Of a stretch of 64,000 bases of DNA, positions 9,088 through 16,623 are shown piece after piece. The first letter of the stretch is position 1; each line of letters starts with the position of its first letter. The position numbers and the translations under genes are program-made. The stretch covers positions 4,210,001-4,274,000 of the forward strand of contig NZ_FNSW01000001.1 of assembly GCF_900104695.1 (NCBI RefSeq), given 5' to 3'. The notes beneath the pieces were generated by a model. The model was not told where the DNA came from. It saw only the letters and a program-made list of their open reading frames with translations, and did no database searches. Source of the stretch: Paenibacillus sp. GP183. Lineage in GTDB: Bacteria; Bacillota; Bacilli; Paenibacillales; NBRC-103111.

Positions 9088-9773
9088 GCCGGATATTGAT
9101 CGTTGAGGATGAGCTAAGCATTGCCGAGCTGGAGCGGGACTATCTGGAAATCAGCGGTTATACGGTAGATATCGAGAACAGTGGGGATAAGGGCTTGCAT
9201 CGCGCAATGAACACGGACTATGATCTTGTTATTCTCGACCTCATGCTGCCCAAGGTGGACGGCTTTGAGATATGCCGTAAAATCCGCAGCGAAAAAGACA
9301 TTCCCATTCTTATGGTTTCCGCGAAAAAGGAAGACATCGATAAAATCCGCGGCCTGGGTCTCGGGGCTGACGATTATATCATTAAGCCCTTTAGTCCCAG
9401 CGAGCTGGTGGCACGGGTGAAGGCGCATTTGTCGCGTTATGAGAGGCTTAGAGGGCATAGAGAGACCAAGAACGATGAGATCCGTATCCGCGGGCTGTTC
9501 ATTGATAAGACGGCGCACCGCGTGTTTGTAAACGAGCAGGAGGTTATTTTCACGAACAAGGAATTCGACTTGTTGTCCTACCTCGCCATGAATCCCAACC
9601 GGGTATTCAGCAAGGACCAGCTGTTTGACCATCTGTGGGGTATGGATGCAATGGGGGATATCGCTACCGTAACCGTCCACATCCGCAAGCTGCGTGAGAA
9701 AATCGAGCAGGATCCATCCAACCCGCAATATATCGAAACGATTTGGGGAGCGGGATACCGGTTCAGGATATAA
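9084..9773 (+). CDS. OmpR/PhoB-family response regulator
   Basis: 229 aa. Receiver with EDE (8-10), phosphoacceptor Asp52 in VILDLMLPKVDG and Lys in IIKPFSP; C-terminal winged helix at about 130-228 ending TIWGAGYRFRI, the usual OmpR-family end. It starts within the kinase stop (GAATGAG). It most likely regulates the ABC genes upstream of it in the same operon. No repeated operator was identified. Confidence 0.88.
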   Translation: MSRILIVEDELSIAELERDYLEISGYTVDIENSGDKGLHRAMNTDYDLVILDLMLPKVDGFEICRKIRSEKDIPILMVSAKKEDIDKIRGLGLGADDYIIKPFSPSELVARVKAHLSRYERLRGHRETKNDEIRIRGLFIDKTAHRVFVNEQEVIFTNKEFDLLSYLAMNPNRVFSKDQLFDHLWGMDAMGDIATVTVHIRKLREKIEQDPSNPQYIETIWGAGYRFRI

Positions 9774-9873
9774 CATGGGCCTGCCAGTATTTGGCCTTTG
9801 CATTCATAGACTCATCCACTGCATGATAGAGAAGTAGTTGACTTCGAGATCAAACGGCAAAGGATGAGCATTA

Positions 9874-11541
9874 ATGATAGATATGAAAAAAGTTTCTGAG
9901 ATAAGTACAACAAAAATTTGGCTTAAAAAGCTGCTGCTTGTCTGCCTGGCTACGGTTTTTTTTGTTGCATCCGGGCAAGGTCAGCTCGTTCATGCAGATT
10001 CTTCGGGTAAATTTAATATGTCGTATATTTTTCTGGGTAGTCCCCAGTCTTATATCACTCAGGTAGATCGAACAAAGGGCTCGCTGAATGTGGTTTCGCC
10101 GAGCTATTTTAACTTGTCTGCTGACGGTAATTTGAAGCTGTCCAGCAGTATAGAAGTGGCTTTTGTTGTGGAGATGCACAAGAGAGGCATTAAGGTTGTG
10201 CCCTTTCTCGGCAATGAATGGGATCGTGGGATCGGGACCATGGCTTTGCATAATGCGGAAGCTTTATCTACTCAACTTGCCAAAGCTGTAAGTGATTATA
10301 AGCTGGATGGCGTACATGTGAATATTGAGAATGTGCCTGATACGGAGCGGGCAGCCTATACGAATCTTGTGCGACTGCTGCGCTCGAAGCTGCCTGCTTC
10401 GGCAGAAGTGTCGGTGGCGATTCCTGCTAATCCCGATAAAGTGACAACAGGCTGGACCTCCGCCTATGATCTTCCCGCATTAGCAGCGGTAAGTGATTAC
10501 TTGCTGCTGATGGCTTACGATGAAAGCTACCCCGGTGATCCTACACCAGGTCCTGTAGCGAGCCTTCCCTTTGTGAAGGCTTCTATTGAATACGCGCTTA
10601 CACAGATTCCAGCAGCTAAGCTGGTGCTGGGTATCCCTTTCTATGGGCGCTATTGGAATGGCCAGGCGAGCTCGAATGGTGCCGGGATTTCGAATCAATC
10701 CGCAGAGCAATTGATCGCGAAATATAGTGGTACTATTCGGTACGACGCTGGGGCGCAATCACCTGTAGGGACGTTTACCATCCATCCGGGTGATGCCTCA
10801 ACCTCCTTGTCCGGGCAGAAGCTGCCCGCGGGAAGCTACACGGTTTGGTATGAGAATGAGCAGTCGATCAAAGCCAAGCTCAGTCTGGTTCAGGCCTACG
10901 GCTTGAAAGGCAGTGGCAGCTGGAGCCTCAATCAGGAGACTCCCGACACCTGGAGCTACTACAGCCTGTGGCTGGACGGCTTCCGCTTCGCCGACGTCCA
11001 GAGCCACTGGGCGGAGCCCTCGGTGCTCGCCGTGGCCAGCCGGGGCTGGATGCTCGGCACCGCCCCCGACCGGTTCGCGCCGGACGCAGCGCTCACCCGG
11101 GCCGAAGCCGCGGCGATTCTCGTCCGCGTCCTCGGCTTTGCCGGCGAGACGGGCGCTGCGCCCGTCTCATTCACGGACGTGCCGCCCAGCCATTGGGCTT
11201 GGCACGATATCGCGGTGGCGCAGCAGCACGGGCTGATCCAGGGGATCAGCGATGTGCACTTCGCGCCAGACGCGCCCATGACGCGGGAGCAGCTCTGCGC
11301 GCTGCTGTCCCGCGCCCTGGGCCTGACTTCGCCCGCGGCTGGCGGGGCGAAGCTGTCTTACCCGGACGTGCCGGCCGGAAGCTGGTCGTACGGGCCAATC
11401 GCCGCGCTCAGCGCGCGGGGCCTCGTCGACGGCTTCGCCGACGGCACGTTTGGCCCGGGCGCGGCGATCACCCGCGCCCAGATGGCGGCGCTGCTGACGC
11501 GAGCTGTGCCGCTGGTGGCGTCTGTTCGGCCTGCAGGCTGA
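9874..11541 (+). CDS. secreted GH18-family glycosidase-like protein with three C-terminal SLH domains
   Basis: 555 aa. Signal peptide at about 1-42 (ending LVHADS), GH18 TIM-barrel at about 45-350, three SLH repeats at about 368-550 beginning FADVQSHWAE, FTDVPPSHWA and YPDVPAGSWS. SLH domains bind pyruvylated wall polymer, so the enzyme should sit on the cell surface; YaaH/YdhD-like GH18 proteins act on peptidoglycan or chitin-like sugars. The catalytic strand reads DGVHVNIE (145-152): the acid Glu152 is kept but the preceding conserved Asp is Asn150. The SLH-coding part (from about 10960) is strikingly more GC-rich than the catalytic part. The 3' end overlaps gerPE on the other strand by about 74 bases. 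Confidence 0.85.
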   Translation: MIDMKKVSEISTTKIWLKKLLLVCLATVFFVASGQGQLVHADSSGKFNMSYIFLGSPQSYITQVDRTKGSLNVVSPSYFNLSADGNLKLSSSIEVAFVVEMHKRGIKVVPFLGNEWDRGIGTMALHNAEALSTQLAKAVSDYKLDGVHVNIENVPDTERAAYTNLVRLLRSKLPASAEVSVAIPANPDKVTTGWTSAYDLPALAAVSDYLLLMAYDESYPGDPTPGPVASLPFVKASIEYALTQIPAAKLVLGIPFYGRYWNGQASSNGAGISNQSAEQLIAKYSGTIRYDAGAQSPVGTFTIHPGDASTSLSGQKLPAGSYTVWYENEQSIKAKLSLVQAYGLKGSGSWSLNQETPDTWSYYSLWLDGFRFADVQSHWAEPSVLAVASRGWMLGTAPDRFAPDAALTRAEAAAILVRVLGFAGETGAAPVSFTDVPPSHWAWHDIAVAQQHGLIQGISDVHFAPDAPMTREQLCALLSRALGLTSPAAGGAKLSYPDVPAGSWSYGPIAALSARGLVDGFADGTFGPGAAITRAQMAALLTRAVPLVASVRPAG

Positions 11542-11935
11542 TGGCCTCTAAACCAGCCTCGCCCACACCGTCAACAGGTCTGATATAATGCCGAATGTTC
11601 AACACTCGGGATTCTGCCTCAAGGATGCAATTGCTGCCAACTTGAAAAACAGCGGACGCGGATAGGGCTAACAGACGGATCTTTCCTACTTTGATCACAG
11701 AGCCTAAGTTATCCACAGACATTGCGACAGCACCGGTCTTTGGGGGCAGTGGAATGGGCCGATTGAAGATCGGATAAACTTCAAAGCTGCCTTCATCACC
11801 CCAAAACTGTGCAATTTCCCGCTGTACGGCAAAGACACGGTTTTTGGCCTGGATGACAGCATTGTCTCCAACTTGCAGGATCGAGCTGGTGAGACCGTCT
11901 ACTATCATGCAGCCTGCTATAGAAATTCTTTTCAT
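11468..11935 (-). CDS. gerPE: spore germination protein GerPE
   Basis: 155 aa, last gene of the gerP operon. It has two GerP-type beta segments (TSSILQVGDNAVIQAKNRVF and ASAVFQVGSNCILEAESRVL) and the GerPE-specific stretch AVQREIAQFWGDEG..FEVYPIF. GerP proteins are spore-coat components that let germinants reach the inner receptors. The start is TATG just after the gerPD stop, with AAAGG upstream. The last 25 residues, Ala/Pro/Gln-rich (AEQTPPAAQLASAA), are an extension over usual GerPE length (about 130 aa) and lie antisense to the SLH gene. No gerPF follows. Confidence 0.88.
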   Translation of the reverse strand: MKRISIAGCMIVDGLTSSILQVGDNAVIQAKNRVFAVQREIAQFWGDEGSFEVYPIFNRPIPLPPKTGAVAMSVDNLGSVIKVGKIRLLALSASAVFQVGSNCILEAESRVLNIRHYIRPVDGVGEAGLEAISLQAEQTPPAAQLASAAPPSGRG

Positions 11936-11939
11936 AGAT

Positions 11940-12119
11940 TTACCTTTCAGCCGGCAGTGGAAGGAGCGGACCTACGATTACCGATTCCGGAGGGGTATCG
12001 AACATCGAGGATAAAATGATTTCTTCCGTATCTCCAATAAGAAACACGGAGGCACTGGCGACCCCGATGATACTAACATCGCCTACACTGATTTGTTTAT
12101 TTTCGACATGAAAAATCAA
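11940..12119 (-). CDS. gerPD: spore germination protein GerPD
   Basis: 59 aa with a TTG start (12119) that overlaps the gerPC stop (TTGA); the ribosome binding site AAGGAAGGTG lies inside the end of gerPC. The protein reads IFHVENKQISVGDVSIIGVA and then ASVFLIGDTEEI, SSMFDTPPESVIVGP, the typical GerPD pattern and length (about 58 aa in Bacillus). It acts in the spore coat with the other GerP proteins. It is short and has a rare start, so automatic callers can miss it. Confidence 0.85.
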   Translation of the reverse strand: MIFHVENKQISVGDVSIIGVASASVFLIGDTEEIILSSMFDTPPESVIVGPLLPLPAER

Positions 12120-12748
12120 GATGATTCACCTTCCTTGTTGGATAATTGGGAGATGTAGGCTTCAATGGCGGTTTGAATATCCCGTTTCGTTTGCTGGATG
12201 ATGTTTTCTTGGGTTGAATCCAGATTATCCTTGAAACCGGCGCTGCGATACTGCTTGATATAATGCTCAATTCTAGACTCAACCTGGCCTCGGATGTCCT
12301 CCAGAATAAGCTCCTCATAGCTCTCATCCAATGGATATTGAAGCTTGCCGGCCGTCGTGCGAAGTTCCTCTTTGGCTCCATGTCTTAAATAATCGTGAAT
12401 GCTTCCCGAAATGCATTGCTGCATCATGGACACTGGGTTGCCTTGCATGGCTTTGGCTCCGACAGCGGCTCCATTTACAGAGAAGTCTTCGACATCGTCG
12501 AAGGTCCCTGGATTAACTCCGATGGAGAGACTGCCATCAAGACGTTCTATCTTCAATTGATCAAATTTATATTCGATTTTATCAATATGAAACTGCTTTT
12601 GCCCTTGGATGGTCTCTTTCATTGCATCCAAATCGGCTTGCAGTCTTGTTACTTGCTGTTCCAGCTTTTCTATTCGCTGAGTTTGCCAGTTCAGATGCGC
12701 ATATATTTGCTGAAACATCTGCGGGCAGGACATCCCATTTTGCAGCAC
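12116..12748 (-). CDS. gerPC: spore germination protein GerPC
   Basis: 210 aa from GTG 12748, chosen because AAGGAGG (12764-12758) stands nine bases upstream; the longer ATG start at 12775 would put that site inside the gene. The N-terminal third (MFQQIYAHLNWQTQRIEKLE onward, about residues 10-50) is a coiled coil, followed by the GerPC core with IDKIEYKFDQLKIERLDGSL and NIGVNPG-like text. It is the largest gerP product and, like the others, a coat-permeability factor made late in the mother cell. Confidence 0.87.
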   Translation of the reverse strand: MLQNGMSCPQMFQQIYAHLNWQTQRIEKLEQQVTRLQADLDAMKETIQGQKQFHIDKIEYKFDQLKIERLDGSLSIGVNPGTFDDVEDFSVNGAAVGAKAMQGNPVSMMQQCISGSIHDYLRHGAKEELRTTAGKLQYPLDESYEELILEDIRGQVESRIEHYIKQYRSAGFKDNLDSTQENIIQQTKRDIQTAIEAYISQLSNKEGESS

Positions 12749-12831
12749 TCGCGGGCACCTCCTTGCATTTTCCAAATGGGGATCATCAGTATGTCATGCC
12801 ATTTCCATCATGTTGATGTTTCAGGATAAGA

Positions 12832-13059
12832 TCAGACCACTCTGTTTACAGGAGGCAACGGGACGAGTGAGATTGGATTAGTTTCACTTTGAATTTGTTG
12901 TCCCAGCTGAGGCGCAGGTCCTGTAAAACCCCCCGTATTATACAAATTGGATAAAGAAGAAATCATCCCGGCGCTGCCGATCTGCAAAACGGAGGAATTG
13001 GTGACGGAATTTACCCTCAAATGCCCAATGCAAATGGTTTGATGGATCGTCCAGTTCAT
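12832..13059 (-). CDS. gerPB: spore germination protein GerPB
   Basis: 75 aa. The sequence IHQTICIGHLRVNSVTNSSV and LQIGSAGMISSLSNLYNTGGF is the GerPB hallmark, with a proline-rich tail. It begins a few bases inside the end of gerPA (start 13059, gerPA stop 13056), so the two are translationally coupled. Function: spore-coat permeability to germinants, with GerPA, PC, PD and PE. Confidence 0.9.
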   Translation of the reverse strand: MNWTIHQTICIGHLRVNSVTNSSVLQIGSAGMISSLSNLYNTGGFTGPAPQLGQQIQSETNPISLVPLPPVNRVV

Positions 13060-13283
13060 ATGGCTCCCACCTTGCTTGCGTTTGCTTCTACCAGATCTGA
13101 ATCATTCGTGTTCGTCGAGCTTACCGAATTTAGCACTCGTGGAAAATCTCCCGTATTGAAGGAGCCTGCCCCAGCGAATGTTTTGGATGAGCTGCTTGGA
13201 GACAAAATAAGCGAGTCCCCGATTTGGACGATGGAGCCGGTGCCGATATTGAGTATTTTTAGTTGTCCTACGATAGCGGGCAT
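13056..13283 (-). CDS. gerPA: spore germination protein GerPA (GerPA/GerPF family)
   Basis: 75 aa from ATG 13283, with AAGGGAG upstream; the longer frame to 13466 runs into the divergent gene and is rejected. MPAIVGQLKILNIGTGSIV, then IGDSLILSP and FAGAGSFNTGDF are signature pieces shared by GerPA and GerPF. As the first gene of the operon it is called GerPA; it may cover the GerPF role too, since no second copy follows gerPE. A sigma-K-like promoter lies upstream. Confidence 0.88.
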   Translation of the reverse strand: MPAIVGQLKILNIGTGSIVQIGDSLILSPSSSSKTFAGAGSFNTGDFPRVLNSVSSTNTNDSDLVEANASKVGAI

Positions 13284-13319
13284 AGTCCTGACTCCCTTGC
13301 GATGGTTACTCTTTCGCTT

Positions 13320-13349
13320 CATAGTATGACGGTATTCGCCCAGAGGTGT
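13320..13349 (-). promoter_or_regulatory. sigma-K-like promoter of the gerP operon
   Basis: On the minus strand ACACC (13349-13345), a 16-bp spacer, then CATACTATG (13328-13320), close to the sigma-K pattern AC...CATANNNTA. Bacillus gerP is known to be a sigma-K operon. Confidence 0.5.
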
Positions 13350-13364
13350 CACTCGCAAGGTGTC

Positions 13365-13390
13365 ACACCAAAGCGAGGGAACATATACTG
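13365..13390 (+). promoter_or_regulatory. possible sigma-K-like promoter of the Hsp20-like gene
   Basis: AC (13365-13366), 15-bp spacer, CATATACTG (13382-13390). The start codon lies 20 bases after the -10 box, which is short but workable. Confidence 0.35.
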
Positions 13391-13410
13391 AAGCAAATGA
13401 GGTGGTATGC

Positions 13411-13872
13411 ATGAGCGAGATGGATCCCCAACCATGGAAATGGGAACATTTTGAGAAATTATTCAAGCAGAAGCTTCCTTTGCTGGAAAAGGGGCATTCG
13501 TTGCTGGATAATATGGATTGGGTAGAAAACTATGTACAGGATGTATTGAAAAAAGCGATGCCAAAGATCGATAGAGGAACGATCTCCGGCGCTTTGGAAA
13601 ACTCGCAATTCGATGTTTTTGAAACGCATGACCACGTGATTGTGCAGGTGAAGCTTCATAATGAGGAGAATCCCCGGGCATTGCAAGTGTTTGTCAAATC
13701 CAATCAGGTGAAGCTGACAGGATTTCTAAAAGGGGGAACTAAATTCATCAAGCTACCCACCCTGGTAGCCCCGCGAACGGCCAGAGCTAGCTACAAATCG
13801 TCCACTCTCCAAATTCAAATCCGTAAGCGCGGCAGGAAAGAAAGCTATCATGAAGCCTTTATTCGTTTCTAA
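13411..13872 (+). CDS. Hsp20/alpha-crystallin-like protein, probable spore-coat protein
   Basis: 153 aa from ATG 13411 (GAGGTGG upstream). An N-terminal helical part rich in Leu and Lys (about 1-60) is followed by an Hsp20-like beta sandwich (about 70-153) with FDVFETHDHVIVQVKL and KLTGFLKGG. It lacks the C-terminal IxI motif of true chaperones. Divergence from gerPA and a shared sigma-K-like promoter region suggest that it belongs to the mother-cell programme, like the CotM/GerT-type coat proteins of Bacillus; that link is inference. A hairpin follows. Confidence 0.65.
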   Translation: MSEMDPQPWKWEHFEKLFKQKLPLLEKGHSLLDNMDWVENYVQDVLKKAMPKIDRGTISGALENSQFDVFETHDHVIVQVKLHNEENPRALQVFVKSNQVKLTGFLKGGTKFIKLPTLVAPRTARASYKSSTLQIQIRKRGRKESYHEAFIRF

Positions 13873-13878
13873 ACAAGA

Positions 13879-13920
13879 AGAAGAACCTTCGGACGGCTTC
13901 CAAAGGTTCTTCTGTTCTCA
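13879..13920 (+). terminator. terminator after the Hsp20-like gene
   Basis: AGAAGAACCTT (13879-13889) pairs perfectly with AAGGTTCTTCT (13903-13913), then a short T-rich run. Confidence 0.6.
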
Positions 13921-13947
13921 GATTTGAATTTACCGATACATAACGTA

Positions 13948-14070
13948 TTATTTCCCGAGGAATAACCGTCCGTCCTTGGCGATTTTAATCTCATAACCAT
14001 CATGTACGAGCTCTAGGAGCAGCACTCTGGCGATTCTGTCCTCGTCTTCAACCAGTAAAATTCGACTCAT
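13948..14070 (-). pseudogene. truncated response-regulator receiver fragment, 40 codons
   Basis: ATG 14070 has AGGAGTGG upstream. The 40 residues begin SRILLVEDEDRIARVLLLEL and then VHDGYEIKIAKDG, the first beta strand, acidic pocket and second strand of an OmpR-type receiver, resembling the start of the regulator at 9084. The frame stops at TAA before the phosphoacceptor Asp. No continuation in another frame was found in the next bases, so this is a remnant rather than a single frameshift, or else a kept short ORF. It cannot function as a receiver. Confidence 0.6.
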
Positions 14071-14143
14071 GCTCGCTCCACTCCTGCGCGCTTCCTATCT
14101 ATATAGTTTCTTTTGCACATCCTCTGCATACGCCGCAGAAAGT

Positions 14144-14183
14144 AAAAAGCACCCCATTTCCCTAAAAAGGGTAATGGGGTGCT
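14144..14183 (-). terminator. strong terminator of the aldolase-like gene
   Basis: Read on the minus strand: AGCACCCCATT stem, pairing with AATGGGGTGCT, followed by TTTTTA. Confidence 0.8.
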
Positions 14184-14195
14184 CTTCGAATAAAA

Positions 14196-15155
14196 TTACT
14201 CTTTACTGTCTTGCACCGTTTCAGGAGATGTCAATTTATCATAAAAATCTACGAATTGACCTTTCTCGGGGCTGTTCAGATGGGCCATAGCCACACGTGG
14301 ATGTTCATCCAGCGAGCCGACGATCATGTAAGGGATCAAATAACCCCATTCCCATTTCTCGCGCATTTGGATCATATGATTCTGGATGATTTCCAGGATT
14401 GGACGCACTTCATAACGCGGGTTTTTCAAATAACTTACCAACAATTCCGTGGGACAGTTTCCAGCCGCACGTCCCATACCGTAAACGGAAGCATCCAGGT
14501 AGGTTACTCCTTTATTTGCACCAGTCAGTGTGTTCGCGAAAGCCAGCTGCATATTATTATGCATATGAATTCCAAGCTCCTTCTCTGGCAGCTGGCGCTG
14601 GAATTTCGTTACCAGATAATCAACATCTTTGAAATCCATACTTCCGTAGGAATCAACAATATACACCATATCTACCGGACTTTTATTGATTTCTTCAAAA
14701 GACTCAAGCAGTTCATTTTCCATAACGTGCGAGAGAGCCATAATATTTAAAGACGTCTCATAGCCCATATCATGAAATTTTTGCACCAGATCAAGGCCTT
14801 TATCAAGATCCTTTACGTAGCAAGCTACACGAATCAAATCCAATAAGCTCTGCTCGCGGGGAAGAATATCATTCTCGTCCACACGGCCGATATCCACCAA
14901 AGCGGACAGCTTGGTATCGGTTTTTTGGGTAATGACCTCACGCATGAATTCTTCATTTAAAAAGCGCCAAGGTCCGGAATTGCCGCCTTTGAGCAATTTT
15001 GCCGAATTTTTATAGCCAATTTCCATATATTCTACACCGGCTCCGCTTAAGCCTCGATACATGTCCTCGACGAATTTCACGCTAAAATCCCAATCGTTCA
15101 CCAAGCCGCCGTCCCGAATCGTACAATCCACAATTTTGTGTTGATGCTGTTTCAT
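14196..15155 (-). CDS. DRE-TIM aldolase-like enzyme (HMGL/4-hydroxy-2-oxovalerate aldolase family)
   Basis: 319 aa from ATG 15155, with GAAAGGGG upstream; the longer frame to 15179 lacks a site. The metal-binding start CTIRDGGLVNDWDF corresponds to the DRE motif written as IRDGG. A second metal site is HMHNNMQLA and the end of the barrel holds YGMGRAAGNCPTE. These are the features of the HMGL-like family, which cleave or join 2-oxo acids. The exact substrate is not clear, since it is alone, without acetaldehyde dehydrogenase or leuA partners. It ends with a strong terminator. Confidence 0.75.
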   Translation of the reverse strand: MKQHQHKIVDCTIRDGGLVNDWDFSVKFVEDMYRGLSGAGVEYMEIGYKNSAKLLKGGNSGPWRFLNEEFMREVITQKTDTKLSALVDIGRVDENDILPREQSLLDLIRVACYVKDLDKGLDLVQKFHDMGYETSLNIMALSHVMENELLESFEEINKSPVDMVYIVDSYGSMDFKDVDYLVTKFQRQLPEKELGIHMHNNMQLAFANTLTGANKGVTYLDASVYGMGRAAGNCPTELLVSYLKNPRYEVRPILEIIQNHMIQMREKWEWGYLIPYMIVGSLDEHPRVAMAHLNSPEKGQFVDFYDKLTSPETVQDSKE

Positions 15156-15345
15156 CCAATGTACCCCTTTCGATTGCAAAAAATCATGCTAAGTTTTGTA
15201 ATATTATCACTTATGAGCAGGGACCTTGTCAATGAATGGTTGCACAAGCGACTTGGCTGAATGGAACAATTATGAATTGCAGATGATATGAAATATAGAA
15301 TATTACTCGAAATGCATATTTCCATTATGGAGAGGAGCCTACAAG

Positions 15346-15762
15346 ATGATCCCGACGCCGATTTTCTTTGAATTTGATCAAGAGCGTGATGCTTTGCTTG
15401 CATTGGACACGCTGGAGGAGCTGGGATATTCGCCCAGCCTTTTGACTCATTGTATAAAGCCGACCCTGCATATCCATGTTGACCACCAAGATTTGACTTC
15501 TGCTTTGGAGATTTGCCAAGCACATAGCGGCAAGCTTGTGGAAAAAAACGGCTCCTCCGCGGAAACGGAAGTCTTTGCCATGGCCTATGATCTGGAGGGC
15601 TCGATACGCATTCCCGCTCATGTGGTCAATGAGGATTGGACCGATGATTATGCGAGCCAGTCCGACTATCTTACGGCAGACGCGATTCCAACTGAGGAAG
15701 AAGCCGCCTTCGACCCATCCACTGACGACTATGACCACTTTAGGCCGGGAATCCGATTGTAG
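15346..15762 (+). CDS. hypothetical protein, 138 aa
   Basis: Starts at ATG 15346 with GGAGAGGAG upstream. Acidic, soluble, no membrane segments. Residues 1-60 suggest a small alpha-beta domain (FFEFDQERDALLALDTLEEL and HIHVDHQDLTSALEIC), as in ACT/ferredoxin-like folds; the tail from about 90 is very acidic and Asp-rich. No family is recognised. It lies alone between the aldolase-like gene and a lipoprotein gene. Confidence 0.6.
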   Translation: MIPTPIFFEFDQERDALLALDTLEELGYSPSLLTHCIKPTLHIHVDHQDLTSALEICQAHSGKLVEKNGSSAETEVFAMAYDLEGSIRIPAHVVNEDWTDDYASQSDYLTADAIPTEEEAAFDPSTDDYDHFRPGIRL

Positions 15763-15868
15763 CTGCCCATTGGGTGACCCTCACCGATTCTTCCAATATA
15801 TGCTGAAACCTTTGCATTCATTTGTTCGTCAAAAAAGGTAAGCAAGAGGAGAAATGGGGGAATAAGTA

Positions 15869-16621
15869 ATGCGTCAGCTGGCAGTGCTTTTGATATCGGT
15901 GGTGACGATGATTTCATTAATAGCTTGTTCGGGGCAGTCAAACAATGCAGCCAACCCAGCATTGAATGGACATCCGGCAGCAGGAGCAGCCGCAGCTCCA
16001 ACCCCATTGGCAGGATCAACCGCAAGCGCTGCGCCTGCGCCATTCACATCTCCCGGGAAACTGGAGGAAAAGCCGACGGTGTCTCCATCCTCTTTTTCCA
16101 GTGAAGAAGAGGCAAAGTCAGTGATTGAGAAACGCATCAAAGAAACTACCGATGCCATGATGCAAAAAGATATGGCAAAGTTAGCCAAGCTCGTGGATCC
16201 AGCCAAAGGGGTTCAATTCTCTCCGTACGCCTACGTTGACACAAGCAAAGATGTACGTGTGAAAGCATCAGAGCTGGCAGCCTTGTGGAAGGATACCAAG
16301 AAGATCAAGTGGGGAGAGCAGGACGGTTCCGGCAGCCCGATTGAGCTTACGTTCGCAGATTATTTTCAAAAATTCGTTTACGACCATGATTTCGCCAAAG
16401 CGCCCAAGATCGGCTACAACAAAATTATAGGCAAAAGCACGACGACCAATAACCTGTTCACCGTATATCCAAAGGACAAATTTATTACAGTGGAGTTTCA
16501 TTTTGAGGGATTTGACAAAAAGCTCGGGGGCCAGGATTGGTCCAGCTTACGCTTGGTTTACGAGAACAGCGGAGCGGACTGGTTCCTTGTGGCAGTCGTT
16601 CACGATCAATGGACTATATAG
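15869..16621 (+). CDS. lipoprotein of unknown function
   Basis: 250 aa. A signal peptide ends in lipobox SLIAC with Cys20, so the protein should be lipidated and held at the outer face of the membrane. An Ala/Pro/Ser-rich linker (about 25-75) precedes a folded domain (about 85-250) with repeated Lys/Asp and a C-terminal DWFLVAVVHDQWTI, resembling NTF2-like (SnoaL/DUF4440) folds in shape only. It converges with the flavoprotein gene with a gap of two bases and no terminator between. Confidence 0.65.
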   Translation: MRQLAVLLISVVTMISLIACSGQSNNAANPALNGHPAAGAAAAPTPLAGSTASAAPAPFTSPGKLEEKPTVSPSSFSSEEEAKSVIEKRIKETTDAMMQKDMAKLAKLVDPAKGVQFSPYAYVDTSKDVRVKASELAALWKDTKKIKWGEQDGSGSPIELTFADYFQKFVYDHDFAKAPKIGYNKIIGKSTTTNNLFTVYPKDKFITVEFHFEGFDKKLGGQDWSSLRLVYENSGADWFLVAVVHDQWTI

Positions 16622-16623
16622 AT

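Noticed and set aside
9114-9803. 229-codon minus-strand frame across the OmpR-type regulator
   Set aside because: Mirror of a clear receiver and winged-helix gene; no recognisable protein.
10968-11588. 206-codon Arg/Pro-rich frame in the SLH region
   Set aside because: Third-frame shadow of GC-rich SLH codons.
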